Both the position numbers and the translations under genes were made by a program. DNA of 64,000 nt. It comes from Salinibacter pepae (GTDB lineage: Bacteria; Bacteroidota; Rhodothermia; Rhodothermales; Salinibacteraceae). This document shows, piece after piece, positions 8,758-17,096 of this stretch (its first letter is position 1; the number at the start of each line of letters is the position of its first letter). Under the pieces are notes generated by a model. It made no database searches. It saw only the letters and a list, made by a program, of their open reading frames with translations, and was not told the origin of the DNA. Location of the stretch: positions 2,570,501-2,634,500 of the forward strand of contig NZ_CAMTTE010000001.1 in the NCBI RefSeq assembly GCF_947077775.1. The letters are read 5' to 3'.

Positions 8758-9073
8758 GGTGGGGGGCGAGGACGTGGGTGAGACAGCGACGGGGCAGGGG
8801 AGCCGGGCCGGCACGGCGCCCGCGGTGGGCAGAACACTGGCCGGCAGCGGCCGGTTGGGAGACAGTCCCAAGACCAGGGGCCGGGCCAAAAGAACCATGT
8901 ACTAAACCTCCGTGCCGGGACGAGTGATCCGGTCGCGGGGGGTAGACATTGGGGGGGCGTGGTTCGTAGGTTGTAGCCACCCGTCGTCATGTCCGGGCCC
9001 CACTCCGGGCCCGTCGTCGAGCGTGGGGCCGGGCGAACCTCTTTGCGAGCGAGATTGTCTTCGGTAGTTTACT
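8758..9073. other. Divergent intergenic region between helicase and parA
   Basis: About 316 bases between two divergent genes, so it should hold both promoters. A GGAGG on the minus strand, 8 bases before the ATG at 8898, leaves open that the helicase begins there and shortens the true gap. I see no convincing promoter, repeat or small gene. No 16-base parS palindrome (TGTTTCACGTGAAACA type) is visible. Confidence 0.5.
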
Positions 9074-9994
9074 ATGGGAAAAGTTATCGCGATCGCCAAC
9101 CAGAAGGGCGGGGTGGGCAAAACGACCACCGCAATCAACCTGGCCGCCTCCCTGGCGGCGACGGAGCACCCCACCCTCCTGCTGGACATCGATCCGCAGG
9201 CCAACTGCACCTCCGGCATCGGCATCGAGTCCGACGAGGTGGACAACTCCATCTACGAGGTGCTCATCGGGGAGGTGGATGCGTCCGACGCGGTGATGAG
9301 CACGGCGATGCCGTTCCTCGACATGATGCCGAGCCACATCAACCTCGTGGGCGCCGAGGTTGAAATTATCGACGAGACCCAGCGCGAGAAGCTGCTGAGC
9401 GCCGCCCTGCCCCGCATCCGGCGCAAGTACGACTTCATTGTCATCGACTGCCCGCCCTCGCTGGGGCTGCTCACCCTCAACTCGCTCACCGCCTCGGACT
9501 CGGTTCTCATCCCGGTGCAGGCCGAGTACTTCGCGCTGGAGGGGCTGGGGCAGCTGCTGAACACGATCAAGATTGTGCGCCAGCACCTGAACCCGGACTT
9601 GGACATCGAGGGCGTGCTTATGACCATGTTCGACACGCGCCTTCGCCTGTCCAACCAGGTGGCCGACGAGGTGCGCCGGTACTTCGGCGAGCGGGTGTTC
9701 GAGACCATCGTGAAGCGCAACGTGCGCCTCTCGGAGGCGCCCAGCTTCGGGAAGCCTGCCCTGTTGTACGAGGCGTCGAGCACCGGGGCCCAGAACTACA
9801 TGGCCCTTGCCCGCGAAATTCTGGCCCACAACGAGGAGTACCTCGATTCTGCACCGGACAGCAACGGCCGGGGCGACGCGGAAAGCATCGAGACGCCGTC
9901 CGCTGGCGACCAGGAAACCCTGTCGGACGCGATCGGGGCGTCGTCCGAGGCCGACGAGGACGCCGCCACGCCGGCCGACGAGTTCTCCATGTAG
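9074..9994 (+). CDS. parA: Chromosome-partitioning ATPase ParA (Soj)
   Basis: ParA/MinD-type ATPase that works with ParB and parS in chromosome segregation. The deviant Walker A motif KGGVGKTTT is at residues 11-19, followed by DIDPQANCT (A', about 39-47) and [10 protein letters not shown] (about 128). The protein is 306 residues, with a C-terminal acidic extension of about 50 residues beyond the usual end near LAREILAHN. That extension is common in salt-adapted proteins. It is followed by parB after 66 bases, forming the usual parAB pair. Confidence 0.95.
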   Translation: MGKVIAIANQKGGVGKTTTAINLAASLAATEHPTLLLDIDPQANCTSGIGIESDEVDNSIYEVLIGEVDASDAVMSTAMPFLDMMPSHINLVGAEVEIIDETQREKLLSAALPRIRRKYDFIVIDCPPSLGLLTLNSLTASDSVLIPVQAEYFALEGLGQLLNTIKIVRQHLNPDLDIEGVLMTMFDTRLRLSNQVADEVRRYFGERVFETIVKRNVRLSEAPSFGKPALLYEASSTGAQNYMALAREILAHNEEYLDSAPDSNGRGDAESIETPSAGDQETLSDAIGASSEADEDAATPADEFSM

Positions 9995-10060
9995 CCCTGG
10001 ACGCTGCGATCGCCGCACCTGATTGCTTCGCTCTCCTTTTTCGTCGATCCCCGGTTTCGC

Positions 10061-11041
10061 ATGGGTAAGAAATCAGCACTAGGCAAAGGCCTCAACGCGC
10101 TCCTGCCCGAAGACCAGGACGAGCAGGCGTCGGGGGACGGCGAGGGCCCAACCGACGAGGCACCGGAGGAGCAGAGTCAGTTGTACCAGTTCGAAGACGG
10201 GACCCGCCTGCTGGGGCGTGTCGCGGAGGTGGCGGTGGAGCGCATCCGCCCCAATCCCTACCAGCCGCGCCAGGAGTTCGAGGAGGGGGCCCTCGACGAG
10301 CTGGCGGCCTCCATCGAGCAGATCGGCATCATCCAGCCCATTACGGTGCGGGCGCTGGGGGACGGCGAGTTCGAGATCATCTCGGGCGAGCGCCGCCTGC
10401 GGGCGGCCCGGCGGGCGGGCATGGAGCACCTGCCGGCGTTCATCCGCGAGGCCGACTCGGAGGAAATGCTCGAGATGGCCCTCGTCGAAAACGTCCAGCG
10501 CGAGGAGCTGAACCCCATCGAGATTGCCCTCGGCTACCAGCGCCTCGTCGAGGAGTGCGACCTGACGCAGGAAGAGGTGGCCGAGCGCGTGAGCAAGAGC
10601 CGAGCGACGGTGTCCAACTTCCTTCGTCTGCTCCGCCTGCCGCCCCGCATTCAGGCCGCGCTCCGAGACAAGCAGGTGAGCATGGGCCACGCCCGCGCCC
10701 TCATTGCAATGGACGACGACGAGGCCCAGGTGGCGCTGCTCGAAGACACCATCGCGGAGGACCTGTCGGTGCGTGAGGTGGAGCGGCGGGCCCGCCAGTG
10801 GCACGACGACCAGGGGGCAACCGACTCCGAAGCAGCAGAGGGGACCGACGAAACCGCGGTTCCCGAGACGGCCCCCGACCGGGACGATCTTCAGTTCGAA
10901 GAGCTCCGAAACCGGCTTCGGTCCCGGTTTAGCACCCAGGTGCAGATTCAGCACCGGAAGGACGGCGAGGGAACGATCGAAATTTCTTACTACTCGGAGG
11001 AGGACCTAAATCGTCTCGTGGAGCTCCTGGCGAGCGAGTAG
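10061..11041 (+). CDS. parB: Chromosome-partitioning protein ParB (Spo0J)
   Basis: DNA-binding CTPase-type partition protein that loads at parS sites and stimulates ParA. The N-terminal signature KKSALGKGLNALLPE is typical. The ParB/sulfiredoxin-like domain contains NPYQPRQEF and SGERRLRAARRAG (about residues 110-122), and the helix-turn-helix contains LTQEEVAERVSKSRATVSNF (about 168-187). The C-terminal region (about 285-326) is the dimerisation domain, and between the two is an acidic linker. The length of 326 residues is normal. It follows parA directly. Confidence 0.95.
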   Translation: MGKKSALGKGLNALLPEDQDEQASGDGEGPTDEAPEEQSQLYQFEDGTRLLGRVAEVAVERIRPNPYQPRQEFEEGALDELAASIEQIGIIQPITVRALGDGEFEIISGERRLRAARRAGMEHLPAFIREADSEEMLEMALVENVQREELNPIEIALGYQRLVEECDLTQEEVAERVSKSRATVSNFLRLLRLPPRIQAALRDKQVSMGHARALIAMDDDEAQVALLEDTIAEDLSVREVERRARQWHDDQGATDSEAAEGTDETAVPETAPDRDDLQFEELRNRLRSRFSTQVQIQHRKDGEGTIEISYYSEEDLNRLVELLASE

Positions 11042-11172
11042 GTGGGGGCCACTGCTTTGAAGCGGGGGGGAGATCGGGCCCCCGGCCAAGGACTGTGAAC
11101 GGCCGGGGGGAGACGCCTCTCCTGAGGACACACCGTGTTGTTTCGTTCGTCGATCGGGTGCCTGTGATCCAG

Positions 11173-11868
11173 ATGCGCCGTGTCGGACTCGGCTTGGGAC
11201 TGCTCGTTGTGCTCCTGGGAGCGAGCCTAAGCGCCGGCACGGCCTCCGCGCAGCCGGACAGCGTGCGCGCCTCCATCCTGGAGAAGAAGGGATTTTCGCC
11301 GGATCACTCCCCCCGCGGGGCCCTCTGGCGCGCGGCCGCCGCGCCCGGATGGGGGCAGTTCTACAACCGTCAGTACTACAAGATGCCGTTCGTCTACGCG
11401 GGCCTGGCGGGCGGCGGGTACGCCATCTACACCCTGACCCGGCGCTACCGCCTGTTCCGGGACGCCAACCTCTACGTGATTGGACGGAACCGAGCGCAAG
11501 AAAATGGCGGGGACAATCCGTACGGGCAGTTCGAAGGGGCGTACGACGAGGCCGTTGTGCGACTGGGCGGCGACCCGCAAAGCAGCACCGTCGGGGGGCG
11601 TCAACTCCGCGACCAGCGCGATCAGTATCGGCGCTGGCGCGACCTGTCGATCCTCGGCACGGGCCTGTTCTACGCCCTCACTGTTCTGGACGCGTACGTC
11701 AGTGCGCACCTGTTGAGCTTCAATGTGGGGGACGTCGCGCTCGACGTGCGTCCGAGTGGGGGGGAGCCCGTGGTCGCGGGACGGCAGAACGGGACCGCCC
11801 GGGCGCCCGAAGAGGCGTCTTTGCGAGATATTAATGGCATTGGGGTTCGCCTCCACCTTCGGTTTTAG
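11173..11868 (+). CDS. DUF5683 family protein, secreted or membrane-associated
   Basis: A 231-residue protein starting at ATG 11173, which gives a clear signal peptide (MRRVGLGLGLLVVLLGASLS, cleaved near TASAQ). The family-like core is ALWRAAAAPGWGQFYNRQYY (about residues 52-71), a hydrophobic segment MPFVYAGLAGGGYAIYTL and, further on, a second hydrophobic segment LSILGTGLFYALTVLDAYVSAHL (about 160-182). This layout is that of DUF5683, a Bacteroidota family of unknown function often found near parAB. Here it follows parB by 131 bases, in keeping with that pattern. Confidence 0.75.
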   Translation: MRRVGLGLGLLVVLLGASLSAGTASAQPDSVRASILEKKGFSPDHSPRGALWRAAAAPGWGQFYNRQYYKMPFVYAGLAGGGYAIYTLTRRYRLFRDANLYVIGRNRAQENGGDNPYGQFEGAYDEAVVRLGGDPQSSTVGGRQLRDQRDQYRRWRDLSILGTGLFYALTVLDAYVSAHLLSFNVGDVALDVRPSGGEPVVAGRQNGTARAPEEASLRDINGIGVRLHLRF

Positions 11869-11912
11869 CGGCGCGCCCGATCACGCCCGCGGCGAACAAG
11901 ATGTAAAACTGC

Positions 11913-11926
11913 CCCAAAATTTTGGG
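11913..11926. promoter_or_regulatory. Perfect 14-base palindrome in the gap before the SPT-like gene
   Basis: CCCAAAATTTTGGG lies in the 330-base gap (11869-12198) between the DUF5683 gene and the serine-palmitoyltransferase-like gene, 44 bases past the stop of the former and about 270 bases before the ATG of the latter. It could be an operator or part of a terminator hairpin. The rest of the gap shows no gene or convincing promoter. Confidence 0.3.
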
Positions 11927-12198
11927 CATGGGGGAGAATGGAAGCCCTTCGATGCCGGAAATTGGTGAAACCCCTGCGCCGCGAGACGTACTGATCAATC
12001 ACGTTTTGTTAACCGCCGGGCCCGAGAACCGTGACACTCCACGCAGCGGGAAGCCCCGGGCGTCGCGTGTTACTTTCGTTCGGAGCGGCGCGGCGACACT
12101 TAGATGCAGAAAAATCGTGACCAGTCGCGGGCACCCACGAACGCGCGACACCCCTTGCGTCCTTCGCGTCCTGAACTACCCACTGCGTTCCCGCTTTT

Positions 12199-13512
12199 AT
12201 GACGACACCCGATCGCCCCCCCCGCCAGTCCACCCGGCCCGAGGAGCCCGAGCAGGCGTCTCCCGCCCAGGAAGAGCCGTCTCTGTTTGAGAAGTGCCAC
12301 CGCTTCTTCGATCCGTCGGGCGACTACGCCAAACTGAAGCAGGCAGACTTGTATCCCTACTTCCGGCCCATTGAAGAGAGTGAAGGGTCCCGGGCCGTCA
12401 TGAACGGCGACGAGCTGGTGATGGCAGGGTCGAACAACTATCTTGGGCTCACCGCGGACCCCCGCGTGAAGGAGGCGGCCCAGGAGGCAACGGCCACGTA
12501 CGGCACTGGCTGTACCGGCAGTCGCTTCCTCAACGGAACGCTCGACCTGCACCTGGAGCTGGAGGAGAAGCTCGCCGACTTCATGGGGAAGGAGGAGGCT
12601 GTGTTGTTCTCCACCGGCTACATGACGAACGAAGGGGTGCTCGAAGCCGTGGCGGGCCGTGGCGACATCATTTTCTCGGACAAGGACAACCACGCCTGCA
12701 TCAATGCGGGGGCACAGAAAAGCCTCGCGGAGACCAGGCGGTACCGTCACAACGACTTTGACCACCTCCGCAAAATGCTCAAGCGGGCCCATGAGGAGCA
12801 CCCGGACGCGGGCAAGCTCATCGCCACGGACGGCGTCTTCTCCATGAGCGGCAAAATCGCGCGGGTGCCCGACCTGCTCGACCTCGCGGACGAGTTCAAC
12901 GCGGCCCTCATGCTCGACGACGCCCACGCGATCGGGGTCATTGGCGACGGCGGGCGCGGATCGGCCTCCACGTTCGGCCGCAAGGACGATGTCCACCTCA
13001 TCACGGGCACCTTCTCGAAGAGCTTTGCCTCCATCGGGGGCTTCTGCGTGGGAGACCGCGACGTGGTCGAGTACATCCGGCACGAAGCGTCGACCCACGT
13101 CTTCAGCGCGTCGATGCCGCCGTCGACCGTGGCCACCGTCCTGAAGTCCCTCGAGATTCTTCAGGACGAGCCGGAGCGGCTCGACCGGCTGCACGAGATC
13201 TCCGACTACATGCGCGACGGATTCCGGAACCTGGGCTTCGACGTGTGGGAGAGCGAGACGCCCATCATCCCCGTCGTCATCGGCGACATGGAGCTGTGCT
13301 TCCGCTTCTGGCGGGAGCTGATCGACGAGGGCGTCTTCGTCAACGCCGTCGTGCCGCCCGCCGTGCCGAAGGGACAGGCGCTTATGCGCACCTCCTACAT
13401 GGCCACGCACACCGACGAAGAGCTCGACCAGATTCTCGATGCCTTCCACAAGGTGGGCAAGAAGCTGGGCGTAGTCGGGACGAACGGCCACGAGGTCCCC
13501 GCGGGCGCGTAG
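12199..13512 (+). CDS. Serine palmitoyltransferase-like alpha-oxoamine synthase
   Basis: A PLP-dependent enzyme of the alpha-oxoamine synthase family, which joins an amino acid to an acyl-CoA with loss of CO2. Of 437 residues, the first 50 or so are a low-complexity extension. YPYFRPIEE (about 52-60) and MAGSNNYLGLT (about 75-85) closely follow the N-terminal pattern of Bacteroidota serine palmitoyltransferases. PLP-site features are DKDNHACI (His 165), DDAHAIGVIG (240-249) and the PLP lysine in TGTFSKSF (Lys 274). Alternatives are KBL or BioF. The neighbouring ceramide-synthase-like gene favours a role in sphingoid or sulfonolipid base synthesis; if the substrate is cysteate, the product would be a capnine-type base. 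That last step is inference. Confidence 0.8.
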   Translation: MTTPDRPPRQSTRPEEPEQASPAQEEPSLFEKCHRFFDPSGDYAKLKQADLYPYFRPIEESEGSRAVMNGDELVMAGSNNYLGLTADPRVKEAAQEATATYGTGCTGSRFLNGTLDLHLELEEKLADFMGKEEAVLFSTGYMTNEGVLEAVAGRGDIIFSDKDNHACINAGAQKSLAETRRYRHNDFDHLRKMLKRAHEEHPDAGKLIATDGVFSMSGKIARVPDLLDLADEFNAALMLDDAHAIGVIGDGGRGSASTFGRKDDVHLITGTFSKSFASIGGFCVGDRDVVEYIRHEASTHVFSASMPPSTVATVLKSLEILQDEPERLDRLHEISDYMRDGFRNLGFDVWESETPIIPVVIGDMELCFRFWRELIDEGVFVNAVVPPAVPKGQALMRTSYMATHTDEELDQILDAFHKVGKKLGVVGTNGHEVPAGA

Positions 13513-13627
13513 TCGGCCCCTGAACAGCGGCCCCGTTCGGCCCGTAACGACGCCGTCGTTTTCCGATTCGCCGTCGGAAAGCGGCGGCGTTTTCGCATGG
13601 TCCTCCCACAGCTCCCGTTTGTCCCGC
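13513..13627 (+). other. Short inverted repeats after the SPT-like gene
   Basis: Two small inverted repeats lie in this 115-base gap: AACGAC/GTCGTT with a 3-base loop, followed by TTCC, and TTCCGA/TCGGAA with a 7-base loop. They could form a weak terminator or attenuator between the SPT-like gene and the acyltransferase gene. Neither is followed by a long T run. Confidence 0.3.
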
Positions 13628-14797
13628 ATGCCGGCTCCGACTTCCGCCGTGACCGTTCGTCCCGTCCGTGGCGCGCGCGACCGGACACGGTTCATCGACG
13701 TCCCCTACGACTTCTATCCGGGGCGCTACCCGGAGTGGGTGCCGCCGCTGCGCCGCGACGTGAAGGACACGCTCGACCCGTCCTCGAATGCGTTCTTCGA
13801 GCACGGTGACATGCAGCTCTTTCTGGCGGAGGATGCCTCCGGCGCGGTCGTCGGGCGCATCGCGGGCATCGTCAACGGCATGCACCTGGAGAAGCACGAG
13901 GACGAGACCGGGTTCTTCGGCTTCTTCGAGTGCGTGGAGGAGTACGCCGTCGCCGAGGCGCTCCTCGACGCCGCCGCCGACTGGCTCCGCGGGCAGGGCC
14001 TCCGCCGCATGCGCGGCCCGGCCAACCCGTCGCTCAACGACACCGCCGGCCTGCTGGTGGACGGGTTCGACCGGGCGCCGTCCCTGCTCATGCCCTACAA
14101 CCCGCCGTACCACGAGGCCTTTCTGGAGCGCTACGGCTTGGGGCGGGCGATGACGATGTGGGCGTATTACCTCCACGAGAAGTACGCGAAGTACGAGCGG
14201 CTGCAGCGCGGCGTGGATCTGGTCAAGCGGCGCACGCCGGGCCTGTCGCTGCGCACACTCGACATGGATCGCCTCGAAGAGGAGGTGCGCACCGTCCGCG
14301 ACATCTACAACGACGCGTGGTCCGACAACTGGGGGTTCGTGCCCATGACGGAGGGGGAGCTCCAGCAGCTCGCCGACGAGCTGAAGCAGATTGTCGACCC
14401 GGAGATCGTCTTCTTCGTCGAGCACGAGGGCACGCCGGTCGGCTTTTCCGTCGCGCTCCCGGACGTGAACCAGGCGCTGCGGCACGTCCCCGACGGGCGC
14501 CTCTTCCCGTACGGCGTGCCGTCCGGCCTCACAACGCTGTTCCTCCACATGCAGTACGGGATTCACGAGTGTCGCATGCCGCTGATGGGCATCCGGAAGG
14601 ACTATCAGGGCAAAGGGCTGGACAGCATGCTCGTCCTCGCCACCATCGAGAATGGACCGGCAAACGGCTACGCGGCCTGCGAGATGAGCTGGGTCCTCGA
14701 TACGAACGACCGACTCAAGAACCACGTCGAGTCCCTGGGGGCCGTCGTCGACAAGGAATACGCGATGTTCGAGGCGCCCCTTTTCCAGAACCACTGA
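13628..14797 (+). CDS. GNAT-fold acyltransferase resembling bacterial ceramide synthase
   Basis: A 389-residue protein of two GNAT-like halves. The region at residues 130-162 reads GPANPSLND, GLLVDGFD and MPYNPPYH. This is the pattern I associate with the large acyltransferase family that includes the bacterial ceramide synthase of Caulobacter. The second half carries an acetyl-CoA-like motif GIRKDYQGKGLDSMLVLATI (about 318-337). The start is ATG 13628. It lies 115 bases after the SPT-like gene, and this two-gene neighbourhood is what supports N-acylation of a sphingoid or sulfonolipid base. The acyl donor and acceptor cannot be read from the sequence. Without that context it would only be called a GNAT-family protein. 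Confidence 0.65.
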   Translation: MPAPTSAVTVRPVRGARDRTRFIDVPYDFYPGRYPEWVPPLRRDVKDTLDPSSNAFFEHGDMQLFLAEDASGAVVGRIAGIVNGMHLEKHEDETGFFGFFECVEEYAVAEALLDAAADWLRGQGLRRMRGPANPSLNDTAGLLVDGFDRAPSLLMPYNPPYHEAFLERYGLGRAMTMWAYYLHEKYAKYERLQRGVDLVKRRTPGLSLRTLDMDRLEEEVRTVRDIYNDAWSDNWGFVPMTEGELQQLADELKQIVDPEIVFFVEHEGTPVGFSVALPDVNQALRHVPDGRLFPYGVPSGLTTLFLHMQYGIHECRMPLMGIRKDYQGKGLDSMLVLATIENGPANGYAACEMSWVLDTNDRLKNHVESLGAVVDKEYAMFEAPLFQNH

Positions 14798-14861
14798 AGA
14801 CGCGAACGGCCGACTGCACACCGACGCCCGCCCCTCGAACCCGAACGTTGTCCCTCCGACG

Positions 14862-15560
14862 ATGGACCCTGAATTCGTGTACTTCGACCTCGACGACACA
14901 CTGCTCGACCACCAGACGGCCGAGCGGCAGGCCCTCGCCGACGTGCGGACCCGCTATCTGACTGTCTTCGGCGCCCTCTCGGTCGACGAGCTGCAGGAGA
15001 CCTACCACACCATCAACGCCCCGCTCTGGCGCCGGTACGCCGACGGGGAGATCGACAAGCGGACCGTGCAGCAGCAGCGCTTCGAGCGGCTGCTGGAGGC
15101 AGTGGATGCCCCCCACGCCGACGCGACCCTTGTTGCCCGGCACTACATGCAGCGCTACGCCGAGCATTGGGCCTTTATTCCGGGGGCACGAGAGACGTTT
15201 GAGGCCATCGCCGATCGGCACCCGGTGGGCGTCATCACGAACGGCTTCGCCGAGGTGCAAGAGAAGAAGTTCGACCGGTTTCCCCTGCTTCGCGAGCGGT
15301 CCGACGCCCTCGTGATTTGTGAGGACGTTGGCGTCCTCAAGCCCGACCCGGACGCCTTCGACCACGCCACAGAGACGGCAGGGGTCGCCTACGAGGACGT
15401 GCTCTACGTGGGGGACTCCTACTGGTCCGACGTGGAGGGCGCGGAGCCGGTGGGGTGGCGGGTGGCGTGGTACGCCCGGAATGGTACCAACGGCCACTCG
15501 ACGAACGAGCGGGGCTTCGCCTTCTCGGACTGGGCCGACCTGCGCGCCCGGGTGCTCTAA
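14862..15560 (+). CDS. HAD-family hydrolase, YjjG-like
   Basis: A 232-residue haloacid dehalogenase superfamily phosphatase. Motif I is DLDDT (Asp 9 and Asp 11), motif II is GVITNGF, motif III includes KPDPDAF and motif IV is GDSYWSDVEGA. Length and cap arrangement fit the YjjG or YfnB type, which dephosphorylate nucleotides, but the substrate is uncertain. It follows the GNAT-like acyltransferase by 64 bases and could be in the same operon. Its stop codon ends one base before the stop codon of the convergent rhomboid gene. Confidence 0.8.
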   Translation: MDPEFVYFDLDDTLLDHQTAERQALADVRTRYLTVFGALSVDELQETYHTINAPLWRRYADGEIDKRTVQQQRFERLLEAVDAPHADATLVARHYMQRYAEHWAFIPGARETFEAIADRHPVGVITNGFAEVQEKKFDRFPLLRERSDALVICEDVGVLKPDPDAFDHATETAGVAYEDVLYVGDSYWSDVEGAEPVGWRVAWYARNGTNGHSTNERGFAFSDWADLRARVL

Positions 15561-15561
15561 G

Positions 15562-16203
15562 CTACCCGAGAAGCTGCCGGAACGACTCCAGAAAGACCTG
15601 CACGGAGCGCGGCTCCAGCAGGATTGTGAGCACGACGCCCGCGAGTGCGCCCCCCACGTGGGCCTCGTGCGCAATCCAGTCGCCCACGCTGCCGCGGGCA
15701 CCGCTCCGGCTGCTGCCTCCCATGGCGTAGATCGACCCAAACACGTACCCGAACGCAAAGAGAATGGCCGGGATGGGCAGCGCGAAGAACAGGTAGAGGT
15801 TGCGAAGCGGAAAGAACACGCAGAACGCGAACACGACCCCGCTGATGGCGCCCGACGCCCCGACCGCCGAGTAGTTCGGATCGTCGCGGTGCGCGGCGAA
15901 CGTAAGGGCGTGGGCCGCTAGCTCGGAGCCGAAGTAGAGCAGCAAGAACGCCCCGATCCCCAGGATCCCTTCCAGCAGGGGCCCGAAGAAGTAGAACGTG
16001 ATCATGTTGAAGGCCAGGTGCGTGCCGCTGGCGTGCACGAACCCGGCCGTGAGAAACCGGTAGCCCTCCCGGTGGGTCCGGATGCGATGGGGGCGAAAGG
16101 ACAGCTCGCGGAGGAGGGACGGGTCGGTGAAGGCGTACAGACTCACGCCTAGGTTGGAGAGCAGCAGCGCGAGCGTGATGGGGGCCTGAAGCAGACGCTC
16201 CAT
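15562..16203 (-). CDS. Rhomboid-family intramembrane serine protease
   Basis: A 213-residue polytopic membrane protease with about six transmembrane segments. The catalytic serine lies in GASGAISG (Ser 117) and the catalytic histidine in AHVGGALAG (His 182). FLTAGFVHASGTHLAFNM (about 50-67) is the L1-TM2 region with the conserved His and Asn. The start at ATG 16203 removes an upstream extension of 13 residues that is not conserved. Its substrate is unknown. It converges on the HAD gene with one base between the two stop codons. Confidence 0.9.
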   Translation of the reverse strand: MERLLQAPITLALLLSNLGVSLYAFTDPSLLRELSFRPHRIRTHREGYRFLTAGFVHASGTHLAFNMITFYFFGPLLEGILGIGAFLLLYFGSELAAHALTFAAHRDDPNYSAVGASGAISGVVFAFCVFFPLRNLYLFFALPIPAILFAFGYVFGSIYAMGGSSRSGARGSVGDWIAHEAHVGGALAGVVLTILLEPRSVQVFLESFRQLLG

Positions 16204-16266
16204 TCGGGGGGCGCAAACGCGTGCCGACAAGCCGCAGGACATGCGGAGGGCTCTAGAGGAGACCCC

Positions 16267-16300
16267 TCACGGCTCACGCATCACGGCTCACGCATCACGC
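16267..16300. repeat. Tandem TCACGGCTCACGCA repeat at the end of purQ
   Basis: Two exact 14-base copies (16267-16280 and 16281-16294) are followed by a partial TCACGC. The purQ stop codon (TGA on the minus strand, bases 16295-16297) lies in the partial third unit. The wording is related to the TGATGCGTGA-type repeats at 27716, 62095 and 63049. Confidence 0.7.
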
Positions 16301-17002
16301 CGCGACGGTAGAGACGTGGTTCAGGAGCGACTCGAAGATGAGCCGACCGTCGTCCCCTCCGAGCAGCGACTCTACGCACCGCTCTGGATGCGGCATGAGG
16401 CCGCACACGTTGCCCGCCTCGTTGACGAGGCCGGCGATGCCGCGGGCCGAGCCGTTCGGGTTGGCCGCGTCGGTGACCGCGCCCTCCGCCGTGGAGTAGC
16501 GGAAGAGCACCTGGTCGTTGGCCTCGATGCGGGCGAGCACATCCTCGTCGGCGTAGTAGCGGCCCTCGCCGTGGGAGACCGGAATCGTGACGACCTGCCC
16601 CTCCGTGAGGGCGTTTGTGAAGGGCGTGCCGGCGTTTTCGACGCGGAGCGGCGTGTCCTTGCAGACGAAGCGGAGCGACTCGTTGCGCATGAGGGTCCCG
16701 GGGAGGAGCCCCGCTTCGCAGAGCACCTGAAACCCGTTGCAGATGCCAAATACGAGCCCGCCGTCCTCGGCGAACCGCACCACGTCCTGCATGATGGGCG
16801 AGAAGCGCGCCACCGCGCCGGACCGCAGATAGTCGCCGTACGAGAACCCGCCCGGCACGATCACCACGTCCACGTCCCCGAGCGACGCCTCCTCGTGCCA
16901 GATGAAGCGTGCCTCCTGGTCGAAGACGTCGTGGGCGGCGTGGTAGGCGTCGTGGTCACAGTTCGACCCCGGAAAGACGACGACACCGAAGCGGGCAGAC
17001 AT
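16295..17002 (-). CDS. purQ: Phosphoribosylformylglycinamidine synthase glutaminase subunit PurQ
   Basis: Class I glutamine amidotransferase subunit of FGAM synthase, the fourth step of purine synthesis. It releases ammonia for PurL. The 235-residue length is normal. The catalytic cysteine is Cys 88 in GICNGFQ, and the His/Glu pair is in MPHPERCVE. The N-terminal FPGSNCDHD and [11 protein letters not shown] are characteristic of PurQ. purL and purS are not in the window. The stop codon is provided by a short intergenic repeat. Confidence 0.96.
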   Translation of the reverse strand: MSARFGVVVFPGSNCDHDAYHAAHDVFDQEARFIWHEEASLGDVDVVIVPGGFSYGDYLRSGAVARFSPIMQDVVRFAEDGGLVFGICNGFQVLCEAGLLPGTLMRNESLRFVCKDTPLRVENAGTPFTNALTEGQVVTIPVSHGEGRYYADEDVLARIEANDQVLFRYSTAEGAVTDAANPNGSARGIAGLVNEAGNVCGLMPHPERCVESLLGGDDGRLIFESLLNHVSTVAA

Positions 17003-17096
17003 GAGGAGGCAGGGCGGTGGGCAAACAAGAGGATGAGCAGGGGCCGCAGAGGGGACCGCGTCCGGCTTTCAAAATCCGCAGCGGCACGGGTTGGGA

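Noticed and set aside
8758-8898. Longer N-terminus for the UvrD-like helicase from ATG 8898
   Set aside because: GGAGG upstream supports it, but the 47 added residues are Pro/Ala/Leu-rich and unlike the family, so the later ATG is reported and the alternative noted.
8758-11041. parS site near parAB
   Set aside because: No palindrome of the TGTTTCACGTGAAACA type was found by eye around parA and parB; the site is probably elsewhere on the chromosome.
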